Of a stretch of 6,362 nt of DNA, positions 1 to 6,285 are shown piece by piece. Origin of the DNA: Clostridiales bacterium (GTDB taxonomy: Bacteria > Bacillota > Clostridia > Lachnospirales > WQUN01); assembly GCA_031273705.1 (NCBI GenBank), contig JAISRJ010000264.1, positions 1-6,362 of the forward strand, written 5' to 3'. The position numbers and the translations under genes are program-made. Each line of letters opens with the position of its first letter. Position 1 is the stretch's first letter. The notes below the pieces were generated by a model. The model did no database searches, was not told the DNA's origin, and saw only the letters and a program-made list of their open reading frames with translations.

Positions 1-172
1 CCGTAACAACCTGAACAGGTTGGGAGTAATCCAGCGCAATAAGACCGAGAATTGATTTTGCGTCCGCAATGCTGTTGCCGGAATGTACGCCCACATCTCC
101 GTTAAAGTGCCAGGCTAACTCCATAAACTCTCGTAAATCCTCACTCAATTCAAGTTTAATTTTCTTTACCAT
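1..172 (-). CDS. HPr-like protein lacking the phosphocarrier histidine (partial, N-terminal part)
   Basis: Read on the minus strand from an ATG at 172-170, the frame stays open to the window edge and gives 57 residues; the C-terminus lies outside. The segment DAKSILGLIAL (residues 37-47) matches the conserved regulatory-serine region of the PTS phosphocarrier HPr, with Ser40 at the place of HPr Ser46. The N-terminal part, where HPr has its GLHARPA active site with His15, reads ELSEDLREFMELAW and has no equivalent histidine, so phosphotransfer from Enzyme I is not expected. Short HPr-fold proteins of this type occur in Clostridia; Crh of Bacillus is another His15-less HPr that acts in CcpA-linked carbon control, but this sequence is not clearly Crh. 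An in-frame ATG at 226 would add 18 residues. I prefer 172 because a GGTG element lies 5 nt upstream and the domain begins there. It is transcribed divergently from the rsmB operon. Fold assignment is fairly secure; function is unknown. Confidence 0.72.
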   Translation of the reverse strand, partial: MVKKIKLELSEDLREFMELAWHFNGDVGVHSGNSIADAKSILGLIALDYSQPVQVVT

Positions 173-239
173 ATTTTCACCATTGCCTTTACAATATTTG
201 CTTTGTCGGACACACTTCAAGTCCATAACAGCGACTTTT

Positions 240-268
240 ATTTTATCATTTATATTCTTATACTCCAA
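240..268 (-). promoter_or_regulatory. Candidate promoter for the HPr-like gene
   Basis: On the minus strand, a -10-like TAAAAT (plus-strand 240-245, 5 of 6 to consensus) sits 17 bp downstream of a weak -35-like TTGGAG (plus-strand 263-268, 3 of 6). Directly upstream of the -35 are two A7 tracts in a direct repeat (269-301), which could serve as an UP-element-like AT-rich region. Transcription would start near 233, leaving a leader of about 60 nt before the ATG at 172. The AT-rich background makes chance matches likely. Confidence 0.35.
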
Positions 269-301
269 GTATTTTTTTGCCTAATGTATTTTTTTGCCTA
301 A
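269..301. repeat. Perfect 16-bp tandem direct repeat in the divergent intergenic region
   Basis: The unit GTATTTTTTTGCCTAA occurs at 269-284 and again at 286-301, separated by a single T (period 17 bp). It lies between the two divergent candidate promoters, just upstream of the minus-strand -35 element and 12 bp before the plus-strand -35. It could be a tandem protein-binding site, a UP-like element, or a replication-slippage product. The period of 17 bp is not a whole number of helical turns, so the A-tracts are not phased for strong DNA bending. Confidence 0.8.
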
Positions 302-312
302 AAACCGCATTT

Positions 313-342
313 TTGACTTAACTGGATACTCTGTGTTATTAT
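313..342 (+). promoter_or_regulatory. Candidate sigma-A promoter of the rsmB operon
   Basis: TTGACT at 313-318 (5 of 6 to the -35 consensus) and TATTAT at 337-342 (5 of 6 to the -10 consensus) are separated by 18 bp. The start of transcription would fall near 348-350, only a few bases before the ribosome binding site at 353, giving a very short leader. This is the best promoter match in the intergenic region and the only one seen ahead of the five-gene run. Confidence 0.5.
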
Positions 343-352
343 ACCCCATGAC

Positions 353-360
353 GGAGGTGA
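353..360 (+). promoter_or_regulatory. Strong ribosome binding site that sets the rsmB start
   Basis: GGAGGTGA is an 8-base match to the anti-Shine-Dalgarno sequence. Counting from GGAGG, the in-frame ATT at 365 is 7 nt away and the ATC at 368 is 10 nt away, both near normal spacing. No ATG, GTG or TTG in the rsmB frame lies within reach; the first is the TTG at 398, about 40 nt away. The site therefore argues for a non-canonical initiation codon at 365 or 368. Confidence 0.7.
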
Positions 361-364
361 TTTT

Positions 365-1630
365 ATTATCGAACGAGAACTCGCGACTGATATTCTTTTG
401 AAAATAGAAAAGGACGACGGTTACGCGAGTGTTGTACTTTCTAAAATACTGGACAGAAATATTCCGGAGCGAAGCCGCGCGTTTGTGACCGAAATCGTGA
501 ACGGCGTGCTACGCAATCAGATTTATCTGGATTATATTATAGATTCTGTTTCTAAAATTAAGACCGAGAAAATGCGGCCTTTCATAAGACAACTCTTGCG
601 CATTTCCGTATATCAGATAAAATTTATGGACCGTGTGCCGAATTCAGCGGCGGTGAACGAAGCTATTAAGCTGACTAAAAAAAGAAAGTTTCAGCGTTTG
701 AGCGGTTTTGTGAACGCCGTTCTGCGTGAGATAACTCGTAATGAGCATATAAAATTGCCGTATAAACAGGATGATCCCGCTCTTTATCTTTCGGTTATAT
801 ATTCCTTCCCGCTGTGGATTACGCGGTATTATATCGATAGATTCGGTTTGGAACAGGCGGAACGGATTTGCCGCGCCGGTTTAAATACCCCCAAGGCGCA
901 TCTTTGTCCGAACACACTGCGCACCACTATCGACAAGCTGGCGGATATACTCGGCGCCGAAAAGACGTCCGGTGGACTGCTGGCGGAGCATTCGGATTTT
1001 ACCCAAAGCGACGCTTTTAAAGACGGGCTGTTTCACGTAATGGATGAAAGCTCTATGAGGGCGGTAGAGTTGCTTAATCCCCAACCGGGGGAGACCGTGC
1101 TGGATCTCTGCGCGGCGCCCGGGGGTAAGAGTTTTTATTGCTCGTATCTTATGCAAAACTCAGGTCGGATAATATCTATGGATATTCATCAGCATAAACT
1201 TGATAAAATGAATGACTCTCTTAATAGATTAGGTATTAACATAGTACAAACCCGGCTGGCGGACGCGCGTAAAGTTGTTCCCGAACTGGTAAAACAGGCG
1301 GATCGTGTGTTAGTAGACGCGCCTTGCACCGGACTGGGGGTCGTTCGTCGTAAACCGGATATAAAATACGCGAAGCAGCCGGAGGATATTAAGCGTTTGG
1401 CCGCCTTACAACGGGAAATACTCTCCGCCGCCCGCAGGTATGTAAAACCCGGCGGCCGGCTTGTATATAGCACGTGTACGCTTACACTTGAAGAAAACGA
1501 CGAGAATGCCGCGTGGTTTACGGCAAATAATTCTTTTGAGCAGATGGCGTCCGCTCTCTTTCTGCCCGATGAGGATTGGCATTACGACGGATTCTTTATG
1601 TCGTCGTTTATGAGAAAGGAAAATTTATGA
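365..1630 (+). CDS. rsmB: 16S rRNA (cytosine-967-C5)-methyltransferase RsmB
   Basis: Transfers methyl from SAM to C5 of 16S rRNA cytosine 967 (E. coli numbering) in the cytoplasm. Numbered from ATT 365, the 421-residue product has an N-terminal NusB-like RNA-binding domain (about 1-135, with the conserved segment RVPNSAAVNEAIKLTK) and a C-terminal RsmB/NOP2 methyltransferase domain. The SAM site is LDLCAAPGGKS near 246-256 with Asp273 following. Motif IV is DAPCTG at 318-323 (Cys321), and motif VI has STC with the nucleophile Cys371. The C-terminus (DGFFMSSF) is typical and complete. The 5' end is odd: the family-typical first helix (ERELATDILLKIE) is encoded upstream of the first usual start codon (TTG 398), so translation probably begins at ATT 365 or ATC 368 behind a GGAGGTGA site. 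A conservative call would start at 398 and give 410 residues. It is the first gene of the operon, and its stop overlaps the rlmN start as ATGA. Identity is very secure; the start is not. Confidence 0.93.
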   Translation: MIERELATDILLKIEKDDGYASVVLSKILDRNIPERSRAFVTEIVNGVLRNQIYLDYIIDSVSKIKTEKMRPFIRQLLRISVYQIKFMDRVPNSAAVNEAIKLTKKRKFQRLSGFVNAVLREITRNEHIKLPYKQDDPALYLSVIYSFPLWITRYYIDRFGLEQAERICRAGLNTPKAHLCPNTLRTTIDKLADILGAEKTSGGLLAEHSDFTQSDAFKDGLFHVMDESSMRAVELLNPQPGETVLDLCAAPGGKSFYCSYLMQNSGRIISMDIHQHKLDKMNDSLNRLGINIVQTRLADARKVVPELVKQADRVLVDAPCTGLGVVRRKPDIKYAKQPEDIKRLAALQREILSAARRYVKPGGRLVYSTCTLTLEENDENAAWFTANNSFEQMASALFLPDEDWHYDGFFMSSFMRKENL

Positions 1631-2703
1631 CGGATATTTCCTCAATGACGGAACAAGAGCTAATAGACTTACTTGGTGAAAAGGGAGAAAAGCCTTACAG
1701 AGCAAAGCAGATTTTTTCGTGGCTGCATAATCGTATGGCAGGCGCTTTTGAGGAAATGACTGACTTGCCCAAATCGCTTAGAGAACAATTGGCTGCGGAA
1801 TACAGGATTTCATCCTCTCCTCGCGTAGTTAAATCTTCCGGATTAAATAAAACGCTTAAAATTAAAACTTTGTCTGATACAACCTGCAAATACTTGTTTC
1901 AAATAGATAATAATATTATAATAGAAAGTGTTTATATGAACTATCATTTCGGCGGGTCGGTTTGCGTATCTACACAGGCGGGGTGTCGGATGGATTGCGC
2001 GTTTTGCGCTTCGGGTACAGGAGGGCTTACGCGTAATCTTACAGCTGGAGAAATGTGCGGACAGGTTTATTCTATCAAAAAACAACTTGGCGAAGGTCCG
2101 GGCGATTGTCCTCCGCGGGGCGATGTTTCTAGGGTTACGTTGATGGGTAGCGGTGAGCCGCTGGATAATTTGCCGAATGTATTGCGGTTTATCGGATTGA
2201 TAACTTCTGAACACGGACAAAATATTGGAAGCCGACACATAACCCTATCTACTTGCGGTTTGATTCCACAGATAAAAGAATTGGCGGAACTGCGTCTGCA
2301 AATTACTTTGGCTGTGTCGCTTCACGCCCCGAACGATGAGATTAGAAGGCGTATAATGCCTGTCGCGCGCTCTGGGTCAATTGAAGAATTGGTTACTGTG
2401 TGCAAGCAATACGCTGATCGGACTAAAAGACGAGTGACTTTTGAGTATGCCCTGATAAAGGGATTAAACGATTCCGCGACATGCGCGCGACAATTGGGTA
2501 AACTGTTAAGAGGCGGACTTATTCATGTAAATTTGATTCCTATAAATCGAGTTAAAGAACATAGATTTTACCCCAGCGGAAAAGAAGCTATCAACAAATT
2601 TACCGAGATTTTGCGAGAACAGAATATAGAAACTACAATTCGCAGAACGTTAGGCGGCGGCGTGGACGCCGCTTGCGGACAGTTGAAAAATTCTTTTGTA
2701 TAG
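1627..2703 (+). CDS. rlmN: 23S rRNA (adenine-2503-C2)/tRNA (adenine-37-C2) methyltransferase RlmN
   Basis: Radical-SAM enzyme that makes 2-methyladenosine at A2503 of 23S rRNA, in the peptidyl transferase centre, and, in the characterised enzyme, at A37 of some tRNAs. The 358-residue length is normal for the family. The N-terminal accessory domain carries the typical YRAKQIFSWLH segment. The 4Fe-4S motif CX3CX2C is Cys120, Cys124, Cys127 (GCRMDCAFC). Both mechanistic cysteines are present: Cys113 in CVSTQAG and Cys350 in the C-terminal DAACGQL. A GSGEPL motif follows the radical-SAM core. Retention of RlmN-type ends and the native operon setting favour RlmN over the resistance relative Cfr. 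The start is ATG 1627, overlapping the rsmB stop (ATGA) with AAAGGA six bases upstream. The same frame is open further upstream inside rsmB, but that has no matching protein homology. Confidence 0.96.
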   Translation: MTDISSMTEQELIDLLGEKGEKPYRAKQIFSWLHNRMAGAFEEMTDLPKSLREQLAAEYRISSSPRVVKSSGLNKTLKIKTLSDTTCKYLFQIDNNIIIESVYMNYHFGGSVCVSTQAGCRMDCAFCASGTGGLTRNLTAGEMCGQVYSIKKQLGEGPGDCPPRGDVSRVTLMGSGEPLDNLPNVLRFIGLITSEHGQNIGSRHITLSTCGLIPQIKELAELRLQITLAVSLHAPNDEIRRRIMPVARSGSIEELVTVCKQYADRTKRRVTFEYALIKGLNDSATCARQLGKLLRGGLIHVNLIPINRVKEHRFYPSGKEAINKFTEILREQNIETTIRRTLGGGVDAACGQLKNSFV

Positions 2704-2736
2704 GAATAGCGAGCGATCAAATAGACTACGGATTTT

Positions 2737-2742
2737 GGGTGA
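2737..2742 (+). promoter_or_regulatory. Ribosome binding site supporting the GTG start of the phosphatase
   Basis: GGGTGA lies 4 nt before the GTG at 2747 (7 nt counted from GGG). This favours the GTG over an in-frame TTG at 2696 inside the end of rlmN, which has no such site. The GTG start also places the first residues (QALGITDTG) exactly where the PP2C fold begins. Confidence 0.55.
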
Positions 2743-2746
2743 TATA

Positions 2747-3481
2747 GTGCAGGCTTTGGGAATTACTGATACAGGAAAAAAAAGGAATAATAATGAAGAC
2801 TCGTATTTTGTTTCGCCCGACGCTATAGGCACGCTCCCCAATTTGCTGATTGTTTCCGACGGCATGGGCGGGCATAACGCGGGCGAAATAGCCAGCAAAA
2901 AAGCTATAGAGTTCTTTTTAGAATTTATAAGGCGCGAAACCGTTTCGGACAATAATATCTTAGATTTTATAGTATCGGCGGTCAAATACGCCAATGAAAA
3001 TGTTTATAAGGCGGCGCAGAACGATCAGTCCTTATCTGGTATGGGCGCAACTTTTTCGTCGTGCGTTGTGAGTGACAACAAATTATATATTGCCCATATT
3101 GGAGATAGCCGGGTGTATTTTGTTACACGTTCAGAAATAAAGCAGATTACCGACGACCATTCCTATGTGGCGGAATTGGTAAAAGCTAAGATAATAACGG
3201 AGATTCAGGCACAAGTTCATCCCAGGAAAAACCTGCTGACAAGGGTGCTGGGGGTGGATCCGGCGGAAAATGTGGATGGGATTGTGTTTGAGATAGAAGA
3301 GGATGGTATTGTTTTAATTTGCTCTGACGGATTAACAAACATGCTGTCGGATAACACTATATTAGTAACCCTCTGTGAAGAGAGAGACTTGGGATACAAA
3401 GCTCGAAAACTAGTGGATTCGGCAAATAAAAACGGCGGATTTGACAATATCTCCGTTGTGTTAGCGGACGTTAGGCGGTGA
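2747..3481 (+). CDS. prpC: PP2C-family Ser/Thr protein phosphatase (PrpC/Stp)
   Basis: Mn2+/Mg2+-dependent cytoplasmic phosphatase expected to reverse phosphorylation by the kinase encoded next to it. From GTG 2747 the product has 244 residues, close to characterised PrpC/Stp proteins. The PP2C motifs appear in order: NNED with metal ligand Asp18; SDGMGGH with Asp38; GMGATFSS; AHIGDSRVY; a TDDHS motif; LTRVLG; SDGL with metal ligand Asp194; and FDNISVV with Asp233. All expected metal-binding acids are present, so it should be active. The usual GMGTT is GMGAT here, a mild change. It has no signal peptide or membrane segment. It lies 43 bp after rlmN and its TGA is 6 bp before the kinase start, the usual phosphatase-kinase pairing. 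Substrates in Firmicutes include the kinase itself, and HPr(Ser-P) has been reported as a substrate of PrpC in some species. A start at TTG 2696 (261 residues) is possible but unlikely. Confidence 0.93.
   Translation: MQALGITDTGKKRNNNEDSYFVSPDAIGTLPNLLIVSDGMGGHNAGEIASKKAIEFFLEFIRRETVSDNNILDFIVSAVKYANENVYKAAQNDQSLSGMGATFSSCVVSDNKLYIAHIGDSRVYFVTRSEIKQITDDHSYVAELVKAKIITEIQAQVHPRKNLLTRVLGVDPAENVDGIVFEIEEDGIVLICSDGLTNMLSDNTILVTLCEERDLGYKARKLVDSANKNGGFDNISVVLADVRR
3474..3481 (+). promoter_or_regulatory. Ribosome binding site for the kinase GTG start
   Basis: GGCGGTGA, one mismatch from GGAGGTGA, is 6 nt upstream of GTG 3488 and overlaps the phosphatase stop codon (TGA 3479-3481). The overlap suggests translational coupling, so phosphatase and kinase would be made together. 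Confidence 0.55.
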
Positions 3482-3487
3482 CAGCTT

Positions 3488-5455
3488 GTGAATCTGGAAA
3501 TAGGCAGGGTTATTAATAATCGCTATACCATCCTGAGTAAGTTGGGTATGGGCGGTATGGCGATCGTATATAAGGCGAAAGACACCAAGTTAGATCGTTT
3601 GGTGACTATAAAGGTCATGCGCGAGGAGTATAACGCGGATGAGGAGTTTATCGGGCGTTTTCAAGTGGAAGCCCGCGCCGCCGCCGGACTCTCAAATTCT
3701 AATATAGTTAATGTTTATGATGTCGGTCAAGAAGATAATATCAATTATATTATAATGGAATTTATCGACGGCGTGACATTAAAGGAACTGATCAAGCGCA
3801 GAGCCCCGTTTCGCAATGAGGAAATAACAAATGTAGCCATTCAGATTGCCTCCGCTCTGGCGGATGCCCACGCCAACGGAATCATTCATCGCGATATAAA
3901 ACCTCAAAATATTTTGGTCACCGTCCAGGGTTTTATAAAAGTGATGGACTTCGGCATTGCGCGCGCCGCCGGTACCGCTACCAAGACGACCGGCAGCCAT
4001 GTAATGGGGTCGGTTCATTATTTTTCGCCCGAGCAGGCACGTGGCGTATATGTGGATAATAAAAGCGACCTGTATTCTCTGGGTATTGTTATGTATGAAA
4101 TGGCGACTGGACAATTGCCCTTCGACGGGGATTCGCCCGTGGCCGTGGCGATGAAACAGGTAAACGATCCACTTCCGGATGTTCTTGCCATTAACCCTGA
4201 TATTTCCGACTCGTTGGCGTATATCATAGAAAAAGCAGCCGCGAAAAATACTTCACAGCGTTATCAATCCGCGGAAGATATAATATCCGATCTAAGGCGC
4301 TCTATAGATAACGAAACTTTTACACAACCTATATCAACACCTAAATCTCAAAAAAGATCGGATACCGATAGACCTAGGAGAACAGATTCGGATAAACAAA
4401 ACAAGCCGCGAGAATCTAAAGAAAAAGACATTATTGATGATAATGAAAAAACCTTGGAGCGCAAGATTATCCGATCGGCAGTTGCCACCGGTCTGGCTAT
4501 AATTTTGCTTATTAGTTCACTGTATACGTATTTTTATTTCAAGAACAAACCGAAAGAAGTATTAGTGCCCAATCTTACCAACATGACTGAAGAGGAAGCC
4601 ACCCTTGCCCTGGACGAATTAGGGTTGGTGCTGGTACTGGAGGATCGTATCGCTGACGATGTGGTGGAAGCGGATAGAATTATCCGGCAGACGGAAACGG
4701 TTGACACGATTTTGCTTACCGGTGATTCTGTGCATGTTTTCATTAGCGATGGTACAGACAAGATAACTGTGCCTAATGTTGTGAATGAATTATTAAACAA
4801 GGCGGAAAGTATTATTACGGAAAGTTCGCTGGTAGCCTCCGAAACACCGCAGTTTAGCGACGCTGTTCCACTTAATGTGGTAATAAGCCAAGATCCGGCG
4901 GCGGGCGAACTTGTGGAGCCTTATGCGACTGTTAATATAGTATACAGCATGGGTCCGGAAGAGAAAACCGTGTCTGTACCCAATATAGTTAACGAAACAG
5001 AAGCCCAGGCGGTCGAAATGCTTCAAGAAGCCGGGCTGGTGGTCGGTCGGGCGGAGAAGGCAAATAGTAATACTATAGAAAAAGGCCGGATAATAACTCA
5101 ATCCATAAAGGCCGGAACGGAAGTGGAAGAAGGACAGCAAGTGAGCTTTGTTGTAAGCCTGGGTCCGGCAACCGTTACCGCCACTCCCGCGCCCACAAGC
5201 ACTATAAAAACACAAACGATGGTGGTAAACACACCTCTGCCGGAGGATGTGAATTTGCCTGTTCATTTTAGGATTAATAAACTTACGGATGCCGGAACAG
5301 CCATAACCATTTTCGATGATGTAGTTACCGCTCTGCCTTTGACGATAGAGATTAGCGGCACAGGATATGTAGAATACCAGGTTTATCACGTGAATGACGA
5401 CGGACAGGAAAAATTGCTGGCGATACAAAATTTCAACTTTGATGAAGACCAGTAG
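3488..5455 (+). CDS. prkC: PASTA-domain transmembrane Ser/Thr protein kinase (PrkC/StkP family)
   Basis: Membrane Hanks-type kinase that senses peptidoglycan or muropeptides outside and phosphorylates cytoplasmic proteins. The product has 655 residues. Kinase domain about 10-275: glycine loop GMGGMA (20-25), Lys42 in TIKVM, Glu61, catalytic HRD 134-136 with KPQN, DFG 154-156, and a Thr/Ser-rich activation loop (163-175) before the GSVHYFSPEQ segment. A charged, Ser/Thr-rich juxtamembrane linker (about 281-330) precedes one membrane helix at 331-351. Three PASTA repeats follow: about 357-422, 426-489 and 495-560. The first has lost the usual QDPxxG turn (it reads QTETVDTILL); the second keeps QDPAAG. 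After them come a Thr/Pro-rich linker (561-590) and a C-terminal domain of about 65 residues that is not a PASTA repeat. All catalytic residues are present, so it should be active. The start is GTG, 6 bp after the phosphatase gene. The stop TAG touches the ATG of rpe; no rsgA lies between them. Confidence 0.95.
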   Translation: MNLEIGRVINNRYTILSKLGMGGMAIVYKAKDTKLDRLVTIKVMREEYNADEEFIGRFQVEARAAAGLSNSNIVNVYDVGQEDNINYIIMEFIDGVTLKELIKRRAPFRNEEITNVAIQIASALADAHANGIIHRDIKPQNILVTVQGFIKVMDFGIARAAGTATKTTGSHVMGSVHYFSPEQARGVYVDNKSDLYSLGIVMYEMATGQLPFDGDSPVAVAMKQVNDPLPDVLAINPDISDSLAYIIEKAAAKNTSQRYQSAEDIISDLRRSIDNETFTQPISTPKSQKRSDTDRPRRTDSDKQNKPRESKEKDIIDDNEKTLERKIIRSAVATGLAIILLISSLYTYFYFKNKPKEVLVPNLTNMTEEEATLALDELGLVLVLEDRIADDVVEADRIIRQTETVDTILLTGDSVHVFISDGTDKITVPNVVNELLNKAESIITESSLVASETPQFSDAVPLNVVISQDPAAGELVEPYATVNIVYSMGPEEKTVSVPNIVNETEAQAVEMLQEAGLVVGRAEKANSNTIEKGRIITQSIKAGTEVEEGQQVSFVVSLGPATVTATPAPTSTIKTQTMVVNTPLPEDVNLPVHFRINKLTDAGTAITIFDDVVTALPLTIEISGTGYVEYQVYHVNDDGQEKLLAIQNFNFDEDQ

Positions 5456-6139
5456 ATGATCATGAATAGAAAATTCAAACTTGCGCCCTCAATATTGTCC
5501 GCGGATTTTGCCAGACTGGGCGAACAGATAGAGGCGGTTAAAAGCGCCGGAGCGGAATATCTGCATGTGGATGTAATGGACGGTATGTTTGTGCCCAATA
5601 TTTCTTTAGGTCCGCCGGTCATTCGCTCTATTCGCAAGACGACTGATGTGATTTTGGATACGCATCTTATGATTGTAAAACCGGAGCGATATATTAGAAC
5701 ATTTGCCGAGGCGGGCGCGGATATTATAACCGTTCACGTGGAAGCGGTTGATCCGGGGTCTGTGGGTTCTTTAATCACCGCTATAAAAAAGTTTAAAAAA
5801 AAGGCCGGGCTGACTATCAAGCCCGGCACATCCGTTGACGCTGTATTGCCTTACATTGAGTTATTGGATTTGGTGTTGATAATGTCTGTCGAACCGGGGT
5901 TTGGCGGGCAGGATCTTATCCCACATACTTTGAAAAAAGTGGAAGACTTGGCAAGATGCGTTGATAGCCGCGGATTAAGTACGGATATTGAGATAGATGG
6001 CGGTATATGTCTACAAACTGTCCGTGACGCTCTTAACGCCGGGGCAAATGTATTGGTCGCGGGTTCCGCCATATTTGACACGCCAAGCCCGTCTGAAGCG
6101 GTAAAAGAGTTCATTGATATCGCAAAAAAATTTTTTTAA
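5456..6139 (+). CDS. rpe: Ribulose-phosphate 3-epimerase
   Basis: Interconverts D-ribulose 5-phosphate and D-xylulose 5-phosphate in the non-oxidative pentose phosphate pathway; a cytoplasmic metal-dependent TIM barrel. The 227-residue product is of normal length. Visible family motifs are APSILSADF (10-18), HVDVMDG with metal ligands His37 and Asp39, DTHLMI with His70, the phosphate-binding loop region VEPGFGGQ (145-152; many homologues have VNPGFGGQ), EIDGGI with catalytic Asp181, and GANVLVAGSAIF near the end. The ATG at 5456 begins on the base after the kinase stop (TAGATG), and a second in-frame ATG is at 5462. Neither has a clear Shine-Dalgarno site, so translation probably depends on ribosomes finishing the kinase gene; I cannot choose firmly between the two. 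The last codons form an A7T7 run (6124-6137). It is the last gene of the apparent operon. Confidence 0.96.
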   Translation: MIMNRKFKLAPSILSADFARLGEQIEAVKSAGAEYLHVDVMDGMFVPNISLGPPVIRSIRKTTDVILDTHLMIVKPERYIRTFAEAGADIITVHVEAVDPGSVGSLITAIKKFKKKAGLTIKPGTSVDAVLPYIELLDLVLIMSVEPGFGGQDLIPHTLKKVEDLARCVDSRGLSTDIEIDGGICLQTVRDALNAGANVLVAGSAIFDTPSPSEAVKEFIDIAKKFF

Positions 6140-6196
6140 CTTCTGATTGCCGAGAAGTCGCCCGCCCCGGCGCCATAAAGTTTTGCGGGCGGCGGG
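6139..6196 (+). terminator. Two adjacent inverted repeats after rpe, possible weak terminator
   Basis: ACTTCT (6139-6144) and AGAAGT (6153-6158) form a 6-bp stem with an 8-nt loop at the rpe stop. Immediately after it, a GC-rich inverted repeat can pair CCCGCC (6161-6166) with GGCGGG (6191-6196), or alternatively CGCCCGC (6159-6165) with GCGGGCG (6185-6191). No T-run follows on the plus strand, so this is not a canonical intrinsic terminator. It may instead stabilise the 3' end of the message or act with Rho. Confidence 0.3.
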
Positions 6197-6229
6197 AGTA
6201 TGTTAAGTGGAATACGCGTAGAGTTGATC

Positions 6230-6285
6230 ATAGGTCTATACCCCGCAAATCTTGAATTTTAAAAGATTTTTGGGTATAGACCTAT
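6230..6285. repeat. Perfect 14-bp inverted repeat enclosing a nested hairpin
   Basis: ATAGGTCTATACCC (6230-6243) is the exact reverse complement of GGGTATAGACCTAT (6272-6285). Between them a second perfect stem pairs AAATCTT (6247-6253) with AAGATTT (6263-6269) around a 9-nt loop, so the RNA could fold as one long interrupted hairpin of 21 bp. Each outer arm contains a near-palindrome, GGTCTATACC and GGTATAGACC, which also fits a pair of repressor sites with centres 40 bp apart. A possible promoter, TTGAAT (6252-6257) and TATAGA (6275-6280) with a 17-bp spacer, lies within it. No T-tract follows, so a standard terminator is unlikely. Confidence 0.75.

Noticed and set aside
69..284. Plus-strand open frame of 71 codons
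   Set aside because: It lies opposite the HPr-like gene and runs through the intergenic repeats. It has no ribosome binding site and a low-complexity hydrophobic translation, while the minus strand has a recognisable protein motif.
348..401. 17-codon ORF from ATG 348 as an independent gene
   Set aside because: The ATG falls at the predicted transcription start and before the ribosome binding site, and the peptide resembles nothing known. It is kept only as an alternative reinitiation route in the rsmB start finding.
1627..2703. Cfr-type antibiotic-resistance methyltransferase
   Set aside because: Cfr is a close RlmN relative, but the sequence here has RlmN-like length and end motifs and sits in the conserved housekeeping order with rsmB and the PP2C gene, with no mobile element nearby.
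2696..2746. TTG 2696 as the phosphatase start
   Set aside because: It overlaps the end of rlmN, has no ribosome binding site, and adds 17 residues outside the PP2C fold. GTG 2747 has a suitably spaced GGGTGA.
4793..5428. Minus-strand open frame of 211 codons opposite the PASTA region
   Set aside because: The opposite strand encodes clear PASTA repeats and the kinase tail. The antisense translation has no recognisable motif and is explained by the sense codon pattern.
6200..6262. 20-codon ORF ending inside the inner hairpin, considered as a leader peptide
   Set aside because: It has a GGCGGG-like element only 3 nt upstream and ends in the hairpin loop. However, its peptide has no run of a regulatory amino acid, no T-tract terminator follows, and a promoter is not evident.
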